Notes: generated by a model not told the origin, from the letters alone. DNA of 56,903 bases from JAIBJN01 sp035461525 (GCA_035461525.1 DATHVD010000007.1:1-56903); one strand, 5' to 3'; shown: positions 35,042 through 43,996, numbered from the stretch's first letter. Made by a program: numbers and translations.

Positions 35042-36051
35042 TGGTGGATTCCTACAGCGCCCGGCGGACGACGGTCAGGGTGGGCGGCCGGGAAGGCGCA
35101 GCGGACGGTGAGCCCCCGGCCGCGGGCGCCGGAGGCCTCGACGGTCCCCCCGGCCGAGGTGACGACGTGCTTCACGATCGCCAGGCCCAGCCCCGTGCCG
35201 CGCGAGGCTCGGGCGCGGTCGGCGCGGTAGAAGCGCTCGAAAAGGCGTGGAAGGTCGTCCTCGGAGACGCCGACGCCGTCGTCTGCGGCCTCGAGCACGA
35301 CCCCCGAGTCTTGCTGACGCAGCGAGAGGCGCAGGTGCGAGCCCGGGCCCGCGTAGCGGATCGCGTTCTGGGCGAGGTTCTGAACGATCACGCGGATCAT
35401 GCGCGGGCGGAGGGGCAGCTCCGCGTCCTCGTCGGCGTCCACCTCGACGACGACGCCGGCCCGCGCCGCCTGCTCGGCCAGGCCCTCGGCCACCTCGGCC
35501 ACGATCGGGAAGGCGTCCGTCGTCCCCAGCCCGACGACCTCGTGCCCGGACTCGAGCTCGGAGAGGAAGAGGATGTCGTCGATCAGCTCCCGGATCTGAT
35601 CCACCTCGCCCTGGGCCTGCTCGACGAGCTCGCGGACGTCGGCGTCGGGGAGGAGCGCGCTCTCGAGCAGGGCGAGCAGGCGTGCGAGGGGCGTTCGCAG
35701 CTCGTGGGAGACTGCCGCCGTGAAGCCCGCCCGCAGCTCCTCGTAGGCGGCCATGTCGCCGGTGTCCCGGCCGTAGAGGATCGTCTCCCGTCGACCGTCG
35801 ACGTCGTACGGGACCGCGAGCGCCGCGCCGTCGACGAGCGCCTCGGGCGCCGGCGCGCCCTCCTCGAGCCCGCCCAGAAGCTCGCGGGCACGCCTGCTCG
35901 CCGTGACCACGCGGCCTCGCTCGTCGAGAACCACGACGATCTCGCGGCTCTCCTCGACGAGCGCCCGGCCGCGACGGGCCTCCAGCCGCAGCGCGGCGTC
36001 GGCCGGGCCCTGCCGCCGGCCAGCCGCCCTGCGTCCCAGAAAGGGGCTCAC
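35038..36051 (-). CDS. Soluble PAS-type sensor histidine kinase (PhoR/SenX3-like core)
   Basis: 337-aa kinase. A short PAS-like segment (REIVVVLDERGRVVTASRRARELL) precedes the dimerisation helix with the phospho-acceptor His in AAVSHELRTPLARLL. The ATP domain has the N box QNLAQNAIRYA, G1 DDGVGVSEDDLPRLFERFYR and G2 GTGLGLAIVKHV. No transmembrane helix is visible, unlike SenX3 or PhoR, so it must be cytosolic or rely on a membrane partner such as DUF2269. GTG 36051 is the best start. It is the probable partner of the OmpR-type regulator at 37422, which is divergent. Confidence 0.88.
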   Translation of the reverse strand: MSPFLGRRAAGRRQGPADAALRLEARRGRALVEESREIVVVLDERGRVVTASRRARELLGGLEEGAPAPEALVDGAALAVPYDVDGRRETILYGRDTGDMAAYEELRAGFTAAVSHELRTPLARLLALLESALLPDADVRELVEQAQGEVDQIRELIDDILFLSELESGHEVVGLGTTDAFPIVAEVAEGLAEQAARAGVVVEVDADEDAELPLRPRMIRVIVQNLAQNAIRYAGPGSHLRLSLRQQDSGVVLEAADDGVGVSEDDLPRLFERFYRADRARASRGTGLGLAIVKHVVTSAGGTVEASGARGRGLTVRCAFPAAHPDRRPPGAVGIHQ

Positions 36052-36088
36052 CTCGAGGGATCGTAGCCGCGGCGCGCCGGACCCCCCC

Positions 36089-37325
36089 TCAGCGGCGCAG
36101 GCCGCCGGAGCGGACGATCCGCGGCTCGCGCCAGCGCGCGGCGACGGCGAGGGCCAGGAGGCAGTAGCCGGCGGGCGCGAGGAGCGCGGGCGTGAAGCTG
36201 CCGGTCGCCGCGATGAGAGGGCGAGCGGGAGCGGGCCGGCCGCGGCCGCGATCTGGACGGAGAAGGAGGCGCCCTGGATGCGCCCGATCTCGGCGAGGCC
36301 GTACGTCCGCGGCCAGACCACGCCGGCCGCGACGCCGAAGACGCCGCCGCCGACGACGAGGAGCGCGAAGGCAAGATAGGCCGGGGGTGCCGTCGGGAGG
36401 ACGAGGAAGAGCGTCGCGGCCGTCAGGAAGCCGGTCATGAAGACGAGGAGCGTCCGGCTCGAGATGCGGTCGGCGAGCGCTCCCCCGAGCAGGGTCCCCG
36501 CGATGCTCCCGACGCCGATGAGGCTCAGCGCGGCGCCGGCCTGCCCGAGCGAGAGCCCGTGCTCGCCGAGGAAGGCGGTCGCGTGGAAGATCACCGCGGT
36601 CATGAGGAGCGGCGGCGCGGCGAGCACGAGCAGGAGACGCCGGGCCCGCCGCGTGGGCACGGTGATCCGGGGCAGGCGCCTGCTCTTCCGCAGGGCGCGC
36701 GGCCCACGCGGCTCGCTCTGCGCGGCCGCGCCCTCGCCGTCCTCGGTCCGCCGCTCGCGCAGGAAGAGGGCGAGTGGGAGCACGAGCACGGCGAGCCCGA
36801 GCATGCGGTAGGCGTCGCGCCAGCCGAGCCCGACGATGAGGGCGACGGCCAGCGGCGGGAGGACGACCGAGGCCGCCGTGATCCCGAAGCTCGCACTCGC
36901 CATCGCCTGCCCGCGCCGGCCGCGGAAGGACCGGGCGACGAGGAGGGTGGCGACCAGCGGGAACGAGCCTTGCCCGAAGGCACGCAGGAGCGAGAGGGCG
37001 AGGAGCGCGAGGACGACGCCGGAGACGAGGCTCGCCAGCCCGCAGGCGAGCGCGAGGCCGGCGGAGACGAGCACCCAGATCGCGCGCAGCCGAACCGGTC
37101 CGCCGCGGGCCCGAGGGCCGCGACGGTCGAGGCCGAGACGACCGTGGCGGCGCCGTAGAGAAGCGAGAACACCGCCCGCGAGATACGGGTGTTGCGCAGG
37201 ATCTCGTCCACGAAGACGGCGATGAGGAACGACTGCCCCGGCCCGGACGCGAACATGGCAGCGAAGGCGAGCGCGACCACGACGAGCTGGGGCGACGCGA
37301 GCGGGAGAGCACGCGGCGATCCCAA
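36089..37325 (-). pseudogene. MFS transporter broken by two frameshifts
   Basis: Three reading frames together give one normal MFS protein of about 410 aa. N-terminus: TTG 37325, SPQLVVVALAFAAMFASGPGQSF to AALGPAADRFG. Middle: from about 37093, AIWVLVSAGLALACGLASLVSG to QIAAAAGPLPLAL. C-terminus: from about 36215, LIAATGSFTPALLAPAGYCLLALAVAARW to the stop at 36089. Each junction fits loss of a single base. The 90-nt and 870-nt pieces keep good codon use, so this is either a very recent pseudogene or two assembly errors. It sits upstream of the kinase on the same strand, 37 nt before its start. Confidence 0.8.
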
Positions 37326-37345
37326 GCGCCGGCCCAGCGACTGGC

Positions 37346-37385
37346 GTTCACCACTTCTTCACCAACGCGCTACCGTTGCGTCACC
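37346..37385 (+). promoter_or_regulatory. PHO box series upstream of the response regulator
   Basis: Units every 11 nt: GTTCACC (37346), CTTCACC (37357), CGCTACC (37368) and CGTCACC (37379). The spacing and consensus match the pstS series. It lies 36 nt before the regulator GTG and 20 nt from the MFS TTG on the other strand, so it could act on both divergent units. It suggests autoregulation of the two-component system. Confidence 0.75.
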
Positions 37386-37421
37386 CCGCCGCCGACCGCG
37401 CGCGGGCAGAATCGAGGCGGA

Positions 37422-38117
37422 GTGCCGAAGGTGCTCATCATCGAGGACGACGACGTGATCGCCCAGGGGATGGCGCGGCACCTGACGTCGGCGGGCTTCG
37501 ACCCGCTCTGGACGAACAAGGGCGAGGCCGGCCTCGCGCGCCTGCGCTACGAGCGGCCGGACGTGTGCGTCCTCGACCTCATGCTCCCGGGGGTGGACGG
37601 CTGGAAGCTGATCGAGACGGCCCGCTCGGAGGGGATCGGGACGCCGATCGTCGTCGTCAGCGCCCGCGGGACCGAGCACGACCGCGTGCACGCGCTCGAG
37701 ATCGGCGCGGACGACTACCTCGTGAAGCCCTTCTCGATGAAGGAGCTCGTCGCGCGCGTGCGCGCGGCGGCGCGCCGCGGCGTCCGGCCGCAGGAGGAGA
37801 CGCGGGGCGAGCCGATCTCCGTCGAGGAGCTGACGGTCGACCCCCTCAACGTCCAGGCGTACGTCGGCGGGGAGAGCGCCGAGCTGACGCCGACGGAGTT
37901 CCGCCTCCTCTACGCGCTCGCCCTCGAGCGCGGCCGGGTCGTCTCGCGCGACGAGCTCCTGCAGAAGGTGTGGGGACGCCGGCTCACGCACCGCGACCGC
38001 ACCGTGGACGTCTTCGTGCGCAAGATCCGGGACAAGCTGGAGTCGCGCGGGCCCGCGCACACGTTCATCCAGACGCGCTACGGCGTCGGCTACAAGCTCG
38101 AGGCCGTCTCCAAGTAG
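37422..38117 (+). CDS. OmpR/PhoB-family response regulator (PhoP/RegX3-like)
   Basis: 231 aa. The receiver domain (1-120) has the acidic pair EDDD, the phospho-acceptor Asp in CVLDLMLPG, the switch Ser in VVVSARG and Lys in LVKPFS. The C-terminal winged helix has ELTPTEFRLLYAL and RTVDVFVRKIRDKLE, ending TRYGVGYKLE. The PHO boxes in front of it and in front of pstS suggest it is the phosphate-starvation regulator. The kinase partner is across the divergent gap. GTG start. Confidence 0.93.
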   Translation: MPKVLIIEDDDVIAQGMARHLTSAGFDPLWTNKGEAGLARLRYERPDVCVLDLMLPGVDGWKLIETARSEGIGTPIVVVSARGTEHDRVHALEIGADDYLVKPFSMKELVARVRAAARRGVRPQEETRGEPISVEELTVDPLNVQAYVGGESAELTPTEFRLLYALALERGRVVSRDELLQKVWGRRLTHRDRTVDVFVRKIRDKLESRGPAHTFIQTRYGVGYKLEAVSK

Positions 38118-38127
38118 GATCGGGCTC

Positions 38128-38517
38128 GTGGCCACGGTCGCGAGCCTCATGTCGCGCGATCTCCTCACCGCCGACCCCGGCGAGCGGCTCGCCGAGGCGG
38201 CGAGGCGGATGGTCGAGCGCGGAGTCGGCGCGGTCCTCGTCCTGGAGGGCGGCGGCCTGGCCGGGATCCTCACGGAGCGCGACGTCCTGAAGGCGGTCGC
38301 CGGCGGCCTCGGCGCGGACGCGCGCGTGGGCGAGTGGATGACCCGGCACCCCGAGACCGTCGACGCGGGGGACGAGGCCGGGCACGCCGCCGCGCTCATG
38401 ATCCACGGCGGCTTCCGGCACCTGCCGGTGCTCGAGGGGGGCGCGGTCTCCGGGATCGTCTCCATCCGCGACCTCATGCGCGTCTCGCTCGAGGACTCCG
38501 CGCCCCGCGGCGCGTAG
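38128..38517 (+). CDS. Two-CBS-domain protein
   Basis: 129 aa, a single Bateman module: CBS1 about residues 5-60 (LMSRDLLTADPGERLAEAARRM ... GILTERDVL) and CBS2 about 65-120 (WMTRHPETVDAGDEAGHAA ... GIVSIRDLM). Such modules bind adenine nucleotides and sense energy state. GTG 38128 is 10 nt after the regulator stop, so it is cotranscribed with it. Role not known. Confidence 0.9.
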   Translation: MATVASLMSRDLLTADPGERLAEAARRMVERGVGAVLVLEGGGLAGILTERDVLKAVAGGLGADARVGEWMTRHPETVDAGDEAGHAAALMIHGGFRHLPVLEGGAVSGIVSIRDLMRVSLEDSAPRGA

Positions 38518-38540
38518 GCGGCGCACTGGGCTCGAAGCCG

Positions 38541-38930
38541 TCAGCGGCCGTCGGCGAAGTCCCGGAGGACCTCCCGCTCGGACTCGTACGTCAGCGTCTC
38601 CGCGGCGTCGGGAAGCGGGAGCCAGCGCACGTCATCGACCTCCGCGCCGGGGGCGAACGTTCCCCGGAGAGGCCGCATCGACCGGTAGCGCACGACTTTC
38701 GACCGGCCCTCCCGGTCTCTGTGGCGGCCGGAGGGGAGCTCGCGTCCCAGCTCGCAGCGGAGCCCCGTCTCCTCCTCGACCTCGCGCAGCGTGCACGCCT
38801 CGTCCGTCTCGCCCGGCAGGCGCTTCCCCCTCGGGAGAGCCCAGTCGCCGTAGCGCGGCCTGCGCACGAGCAGCACCTCGACCACCCCATCGCCGCCGCG
38901 CCGGTGGACGACGCCGCCCGCGGCCCGCAC
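38541..38930 (-). CDS. Nudix hydrolase
   Basis: 129 aa from GTG 38930. The Nudix box is complete: GKRLPGETDEACTLREVEEETGL, split here as GKRLPGET with REVEEETGL following at the right spacing (GX5EX7REUXEEXGU). The fold begins AAGGVVHRRG and has VLLVRRPRYGDWALPRG. A 142-aa version from an in-frame TTG at 38969 is less likely. Substrate (a nucleoside diphosphate derivative) is not predictable; it resembles MutT/diadenosine hydrolase-type members. Confidence 0.87.
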   Translation of the reverse strand: MRAAGGVVHRRGGDGVVEVLLVRRPRYGDWALPRGKRLPGETDEACTLREVEEETGLRCELGRELPSGRHRDREGRSKVVRYRSMRPLRGTFAPGAEVDDVRWLPLPDAAETLTYESEREVLRDFADGR

Positions 38931-39047
38931 TCCTCCGGGAGCCGGCCCACGAGCCGATGGTAACCGCAAAGCATGCTTCCATCCCGGAAAGAGTGGGGTT
39001 AGCCGTATCCCGTTCCGCTCCGGCCTCTGTCACCATTTGTGCACGCA

Positions 39048-39404
39048 ATGGCCCACCGCATCCTCATCGTCGACGACCATCCGAGCTTCAGGGCGACGGC
39101 GAGGACGCTGCTCGCGGCCGACGGGTTCGAGGTCGTCGGGGAGGCGGAGGACGGCCGTTCCGCGCTCGAGGCGATCTCCCGCCTCGCTCCCGACCTCGTG
39201 CTCCTCGACGTGCAGCTCCCCGACATGGACGGGTTCGCGATCGCCGCCGCGCTCGCGAAGGCGAACGGGCCGCCGCCGAAGGTCGTCCTCACCTCCAGCC
39301 GGGACGCCTCGGACTTCGGGCCGCTGGTCGGCCTCTGCGGGGCCTCCGCGTTCGTGCCGAAGGCCGAGCTGACAGGCGCGGCGCTTCGAGCTGTGCTTCG
39401 ATAG
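39048..39404 (+). CDS. Stand-alone receiver-domain protein
   Basis: 118 aa, a receiver domain only. It has IVDDHPSF, the phospho-acceptor region LVLLDVQLPDMDG, VVLTSSRD and the Lys of FVPKAEL. There is no output domain, in contrast to the NarL-type regulator two genes downstream. It may act as a phosphate sink or by protein contact with the kinase. ATG 39048 is taken; GTG 39039 is in frame too. It precedes the kinase by 4 nt. Confidence 0.88.
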   Translation: MAHRILIVDDHPSFRATARTLLAADGFEVVGEAEDGRSALEAISRLAPDLVLLDVQLPDMDGFAIAAALAKANGPPPKVVLTSSRDASDFGPLVGLCGASAFVPKAELTGAALRAVLR

Positions 39405-39408
39405 GCCC

Positions 39409-41892
39409 ATGCGCAAGCTGACGGTCGCAGCCGTCCTCGGGCTGGGGCTCGTCCTCAGCGCGGGCGGGCTCATGCTCGTCTTCACGAGCGATCACGTCGA
39501 GCGGCCGGGCTTCCTGGCCGTGACGAACCTCGTCGTGGCGTGGTCCTTCATCGCCGGCGGGCTCGTCGCCTGGGCGCGGCGGCCGGACAACGTCTTCGGC
39601 CTCCTCATGACCGCGGTCGGGCTGACCTCGTTCGTGAACATGCTCGCGTTCGCCAACGAGTCGGTGCCGTTCTCGATCGGGTACGTGTTCGGCGGCCTCT
39701 TCCTCGCCGTCTTCGCGCACGCGCTCCTGGCGTTCCCGCGCGGATACCTCGAGACGAGGATCGTGTACGCGATCGTCGGCGTCGCCTACGGCGTCGCCGG
39801 ATTCGGGATGCTCCTGGCGTCGCTCTTCACGCCGGAGCCGCGGAGCTGCCCCGGCTGCCCCGACATCGCCTGGGCCGTGACCGACTCGCCCGCGGCCGCC
39901 GACGCAGTCTGGGCGGTCGCCGTGGTCGTCGGCGTCCCCGCGGTCGGCGCCGCCCTCTACGTCTTCCTGCGCCGCTGGCGCGCGGCATCCCGTCCCCTCC
40001 GGCGCGTCCTCGGGCCTGTGTACGGCACCGCCGCCGTCTCGCTCGTCCTGCTCGCGGTCACCCTGGCCGTCGACCTCGTCGACCCCGACGCCGCGTACGC
40101 GCTGTGGTGGCTCCTCACCTTCGCGTTCGCCGCCGTCCCGCTCGCGTTCATCGTCGGGCTCCTGAGCGGCCGGCTCGCGCGAGCCGGCGTCGGCCATCTC
40201 ATGCTCGAGCTCGGGCAGGCGCGGGCGCCCGGCGAGCTGCGGGAGGCGCTCGCCCGTGCGCTCGGCGACGACACGCTCCGGCTCGCCTACTGGATCCCCG
40301 ACACCGAGTCGTTCGTCGACATCGCCGGGAACCCGATCGAGCTGCCGGAGCCCGGGGAGGAGTTGACCACGCTCGTCGAGCGCGACGGGCGCACGGTCGC
40401 CGCGCTCATCCACCACCGCTCGCTCGAGGAGGACCCCCTGCTCGTGGAGGCCGTCGCGGCAGCGGCCGCGCTCGCGCTCGAGAGCGAGAGCCGCCTCGCC
40501 GCCCTCGCCGAGGCCGAGGCGCGCAATCGCGCGCTCATCGACGCGCTCCCCGACCTCGTCTTCCGCATGGACCGGGACGGCACCTACCTCGAGTTCAAGG
40601 GGCGGCCGGAGGACCTCGTCAGTCCCCCCGAGGACCTGATCGGTGCGAACGCGCGCGACGTGCTCCCGCTCGGCGTCGCCCGCCTGCTCGTGGACGGGAT
40701 CAGGCGCGCGATCGACACGGGGGAGGTCGTCGCGAGCGAGTACGCGATCGAGATCGCCGGAGTCCAGCGGGACTTCGAGGCGCGCATCGTCAAGGCCGGA
40801 GAGGAGGCGGTCCTGATCGTGCGCGAGTTCACGGAGCGCAACCGCGCGCAGGCAGAGCTGGAGCGTCTCCACGCCGAGCTGCAGCAGCGCCACCGCGACC
40901 TCGAGCGCGAGCGCGACTTCATCCGCGCGGTCGTCGACTCGACGCCGAGCCTCCTGTGCGAGATCACGCCGGGCGGCTTCATCGTCCGCTTCAACAACTC
41001 GCTCGAGCGCCTCTCCGGCCGCCGGGACACCGACCACGTCGGCGGGCACGCGTTCTGGGAGGTGTTCATCGCGCCCGAGGAACGGGAGGATGTGCGCCGC
41101 GGGCTCGAGGAGGCCGTCGCCGGGGGCGGGGCAGGCGAGTTCGAGAACGCCTGGATCTCGGCGTCGGGCGCGCGCCGCCGCGTCGCCTGGTCGACGACCC
41201 CGCTCCGCGACCATCGCGGGCAGCCGCGGCTCCTCGTCAGCGGCGTCGACGTGACCGAGCGCCAGCGGCACGAGGACGAGCTGCGCCGCTCGCGGGCCCG
41301 CCTCGTCGAGGCGAGCGACGTCGAGCGCCGGCGGCTCGAGCGGAACCTGCACGACGGCGCGCAGCAACGGCTCGTCTCGCTCTCCCTCGTGTTGCGCCTC
41401 GCGCAAGGCCGCGTGGAGACGGACCCGGACGGTGCGAACGCGTTGCTCGCCCAGGCCTCGGACGAGCTGGCCCAGGCGCTCGAGGAGCTGCGGGAGCTGG
41501 CGCGCGGCATCCATCCGGCCGTGCTCTCCGACCGCGGCCTCGGGCCGGCGCTGGAGGCCCTCGCCTCGCGGTCGCCGCTCCCGATCGCGCTCGAGCTTCC
41601 GGAGGAGCGGCTGCCGGAGCCGGTCGAGGCGGCGGCCTACTACGTCGTCGCGGAAGCCCTCACGAACGTCGCCAAGTACGCTGAGGCGTCCTCGGTGGCC
41701 GTTAGCATCGAGCGCGTGAACGGACGGGCGATCGTGGAGATCGCCGACGACGGGGTCGGCGGGGCGGATCCCGGCAACGGCTCGGGCCTGCGCGGCCTGC
41801 TCGACCGCGTCGAGGCGCTCGACGGGCTGCTCCACGTGGAGAGCCCTCCGGGCGCCGGCACGCGCATCCGGGCGGAGTTCCCGTGCGGGTAG
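39409..41892 (+). CDS. Hybrid multi-helix PAS sensor histidine kinase (HisKA_3 type)
   Basis: 827 aa. An N-terminal membrane region of about seven helices (residues 1-265) is followed by a GAF-like part and two PAS domains (about 365-480 and 505-625, with RNRALIDALPDLVFRMDRDG and VVDSTPSLLCEI). Then comes a HisKA_3 dimerisation helix with the phospho-acceptor His in ERNLHDGAQQRLV, and a HATPase domain with AEALTNVAKYA and DDGVGGADPGNGSGLRG. This is the NarX/LiaS class that pairs with NarL/FixJ regulators, which fits the overlapping gene downstream. The signal is unknown. Confidence 0.92.
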   Translation: MRKLTVAAVLGLGLVLSAGGLMLVFTSDHVERPGFLAVTNLVVAWSFIAGGLVAWARRPDNVFGLLMTAVGLTSFVNMLAFANESVPFSIGYVFGGLFLAVFAHALLAFPRGYLETRIVYAIVGVAYGVAGFGMLLASLFTPEPRSCPGCPDIAWAVTDSPAAADAVWAVAVVVGVPAVGAALYVFLRRWRAASRPLRRVLGPVYGTAAVSLVLLAVTLAVDLVDPDAAYALWWLLTFAFAAVPLAFIVGLLSGRLARAGVGHLMLELGQARAPGELREALARALGDDTLRLAYWIPDTESFVDIAGNPIELPEPGEELTTLVERDGRTVAALIHHRSLEEDPLLVEAVAAAAALALESESRLAALAEAEARNRALIDALPDLVFRMDRDGTYLEFKGRPEDLVSPPEDLIGANARDVLPLGVARLLVDGIRRAIDTGEVVASEYAIEIAGVQRDFEARIVKAGEEAVLIVREFTERNRAQAELERLHAELQQRHRDLERERDFIRAVVDSTPSLLCEITPGGFIVRFNNSLERLSGRRDTDHVGGHAFWEVFIAPEEREDVRRGLEEAVAGGGAGEFENAWISASGARRRVAWSTTPLRDHRGQPRLLVSGVDVTERQRHEDELRRSRARLVEASDVERRRLERNLHDGAQQRLVSLSLVLRLAQGRVETDPDGANALLAQASDELAQALEELRELARGIHPAVLSDRGLGPALEALASRSPLPIALELPEERLPEPVEAAAYYVVAEALTNVAKYAEASSVAVSIERVNGRAIVEIADDGVGGADPGNGSGLRGLLDRVEALDGLLHVESPPGAGTRIRAEFPCG

Positions 41893-42527
41893 TCATCGCC
41901 GAGGACTCCGTCCTCCTGCGCGAGGGCATCGTCAGGCTCCTCGAGGACGCCGGCTTCGACGTCGTCGCCCAGACCGGCTCCGCCGACGACATCATGCTCA
42001 AGGTGCGGAGCTACTCGCCGGACGTCGTCATCGTCGACATCCGCATGCCGCCGACGCACACCGACGAGGGCCTGCGGGCGGCGCAGGAGATCCGGGAGGC
42101 CTACCCGGACGTGGGCGTGCTCGTCCTCTCGCAGTACGTCGAGCCCGCGTACGCGATGGAGCTCCTCGCCGAGAGCGCGGAGGGGGTCGGCTACCTCCTC
42201 AAGGACCGCGTCTCCGACGTGGGCGAGTTCGCCGCCTCGGTGCGGCGGGTGGGGGAGGGCGGCTCCGCCCTCGACCCGGCCATCGTCTCGCAGCTCGTCG
42301 GCCGCCGTCGCCGCGACGACCCCCTCGAGCAGCTCACCCCGCGCGAGCGAGAGGTTCTCGAGCACATGGCCCAGGGCCGCTCCAACCAGGGCATCGCCGA
42401 CGAGCTCGTCGTTACCGAGCGGGCAGTCGAGAAGCACGTGACGAGCATCTTCGGCAAGCTCCGCCTCGGCCACGCGACCGAGGACCACCGGCGCGTGCTC
42501 GCGGTGCTCACCTACCTCCGCCAGTAG
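41883..42527 (+). CDS. NarL/LuxR-family response regulator
   Basis: 214 aa. Receiver domain with AEDSVLLREG, VVIVDIRMPP and the Lys of YLLKDRV. The C-terminal LuxR-type helix-turn-helix is LTPREREVLEHMAQGRSNQGIADEL with AVEKHVTSIFGKL. It overlaps the kinase gene by 10 nt, so the two form a genuine pair. The DHRRVLAVLTYLR tail is usual for this group. Targets may include the transport genes immediately downstream. Confidence 0.94.
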   Translation: MRVVIAEDSVLLREGIVRLLEDAGFDVVAQTGSADDIMLKVRSYSPDVVIVDIRMPPTHTDEGLRAAQEIREAYPDVGVLVLSQYVEPAYAMELLAESAEGVGYLLKDRVSDVGEFAASVRRVGEGGSALDPAIVSQLVGRRRRDDPLEQLTPREREVLEHMAQGRSNQGIADELVVTERAVEKHVTSIFGKLRLGHATEDHRRVLAVLTYLRQ

Positions 42528-42624
42528 CCGACCGCAGGCGCCCTGCGGGAAGTGCGGTTACCCGCACCCGTGGAAGCAGGCTGGCCGCATTCCCGTCCGG
42601 TTGCGTGAGAGGGAGAGTGCAGCC

Positions 42625-42726
42625 ATGAAGCGGAACCTGTTCATCGGCGCAGTGATCGCCACCATGCTCGTCCTCGCCGTCGGCGGCTGGACGGTGCGCG
42701 GCGTGCGCTGGGCGGTCACGGGGTAG
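42625..42726 (+). CDS. 33-aa single-pass membrane peptide
   Basis: MKRNLFIGAVIATMLVLAVG, then GWTVRGVRWAVTG. There is one hydrophobic helix with a basic N-terminus. A good ribosome-binding site (GGGAGAG, 7 nt before ATG) and a stop 4 nt before the MFS start support translation. It might be an MFS accessory peptide. No homologous family is known to me. Confidence 0.6.
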   Translation: MKRNLFIGAVIATMLVLAVGGWTVRGVRWAVTG

Positions 42727-42730
42727 TCCC

Positions 42731-43996
42731 ATGACGCCGCGGCGCAGCCTCGCCCCCCTGCTCGGGGCGCTCGTGGCGCCGACCTTCGCGCTCGCCCTCG
42801 GGATGAGCGTGCTCATCACCTACGCGCCGCTCCTCCTCGGAGAGAAGACGTCCTCCGCAGGGGCGATCGGCCTCGCCATCGGCGCGGAGGGCCTCTTCGC
42901 GCTCTTCCTGCCGGTGCTGATCGGCTCGCTCTCCGACCGCACGCGCACGCGTCTCGGCCGCCGGCTCCCCTACGCGCTCGCCGCCGTGCCGCTCCTCGTC
43001 GCGCCCCTCGCGATCCTCCCCTTCGCCTCGGGCTACGCGCAGACGGTCGCCCTCGTCTCGCTCTTCTTCGTCGGCTACTTCGTCTACTACCCGCCCTACC
43101 AGGCGCTCTTCGCCGAGCTCGTCCCGAAGAGCCACCGCGGGCGCGCCCTCGGCTGGCAGGGCGTCGCGCGGGGGCTCGGGCTCGGCGTCGCCCTCGTGGG
43201 CGGCGGGCTCCTCCTCGCGGTCTGGACGCCGCTCCCGTTCGTCCTCGCCGCCGCCGCCGTCGTCCTCGCCACGGTCGTGCTCGTTCGCGGGATCGGCGCG
43301 GGGGAGCGCGGGCGCGCGGCGCACGTGGCCGCGGCACCGGCGGGGCCCGGCGTCTTCGCCCTGATCCGGGAGCGGCCCGAGCTGCGCTCCTTCGTGGCCG
43401 CGAACGCCCTCTGGGAGCTGTCCTTCATGGGACTGAAGACGTTCATCGTCCTCTACGTCGTCAAGGGCCTCGGCGAGTCGGTCGGCACCGCCACCGCGGT
43501 GATCGGCGTCGTCGCGGGCGCCTACGTCGTCGCCTCCGTGGGCGTCGGACGCCTCGCGGACGCCGTCGGCCTCCACCGGCTCATGCGCGCCGCGCTCTGG
43601 ATCTACGGAATCGGCCTCCTCGTCGGCGCGGGTTTCTCCTCGCTCGGGCCGCTGCTCGTCGGACTCCCGTTCATCGCGCTCGCGGGCGCCGTGGTCATGA
43701 CCCTGCCGTACGGCCTCCTGGTGAGCCTGACGCCGGAGGGCGCCGAGGGCTCGGCCTCCGGCCTCTTCAGCTTCTCGCGCGCGCTCGGCGCGGCGGTCGG
43801 CCCGATCGTCGTCGGCGTCTCCGTCGACGTCCTCGGCCCCGTCTTCCCCGGAACGAACGGCTACGGGGCGATGTGGCTCGCCATCGGCGTGCCGATCCTC
43901 CTCTCGCTCCCGTTCCTCGCCGCCCTCCGTCGCGACCAAGCGCGGGAGGCAGGACGCGAGAGCGTCGCCCGCGACGAGCTCGTGCTCGCCGCCTGA
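42731..43996 (+). CDS. MFS transporter (GPH/SUC-like)
   Basis: 421 aa with twelve predicted helices. The loop 2-3 motif SDRTRTRLGRRLPYALAA is typical of the sucrose/GPH-like MFS subgroup, and VYYPPYQALFAELVPKSHRGRALGWQG follows. A second-half VGRLADAVGLHRLMRAAL replaces the usual loop. The substrate is not predicted. ATG 42731 is 4 nt after the 33-aa peptide stop, so the two are coupled. It ends 119 nt before the MMPL transporter. Confidence 0.85.
   Translation: MTPRRSLAPLLGALVAPTFALALGMSVLITYAPLLLGEKTSSAGAIGLAIGAEGLFALFLPVLIGSLSDRTRTRLGRRLPYALAAVPLLVAPLAILPFASGYAQTVALVSLFFVGYFVYYPPYQALFAELVPKSHRGRALGWQGVARGLGLGVALVGGGLLLAVWTPLPFVLAAAAVVLATVVLVRGIGAGERGRAAHVAAAPAGPGVFALIRERPELRSFVAANALWELSFMGLKTFIVLYVVKGLGESVGTATAVIGVVAGAYVVASVGVGRLADAVGLHRLMRAALWIYGIGLLVGAGFSSLGPLLVGLPFIALAGAVVMTLPYGLLVSLTPEGAEGSASGLFSFSRALGAAVGPIVVGVSVDVLGPVFPGTNGYGAMWLAIGVPILLSLPFLAALRRDQAREAGRESVARDELVLAA

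Noticed and set aside
35038..37074. Apparent 678-aa MFS-histidine kinase fusion
   Set aside because: The MFS C-terminus continues in another frame and stops at 36089; the kinase has its own start at 36051. The junction residues are out-of-frame sequence, so the fusion is a product of frameshifts.
39289..41835. 848-codon minus-strand frame opposite the HisKA_3 kinase
   Set aside because: Repetitive Arg/Glu/Asp/Val sequence with no motif; the plus strand holds an obvious kinase.
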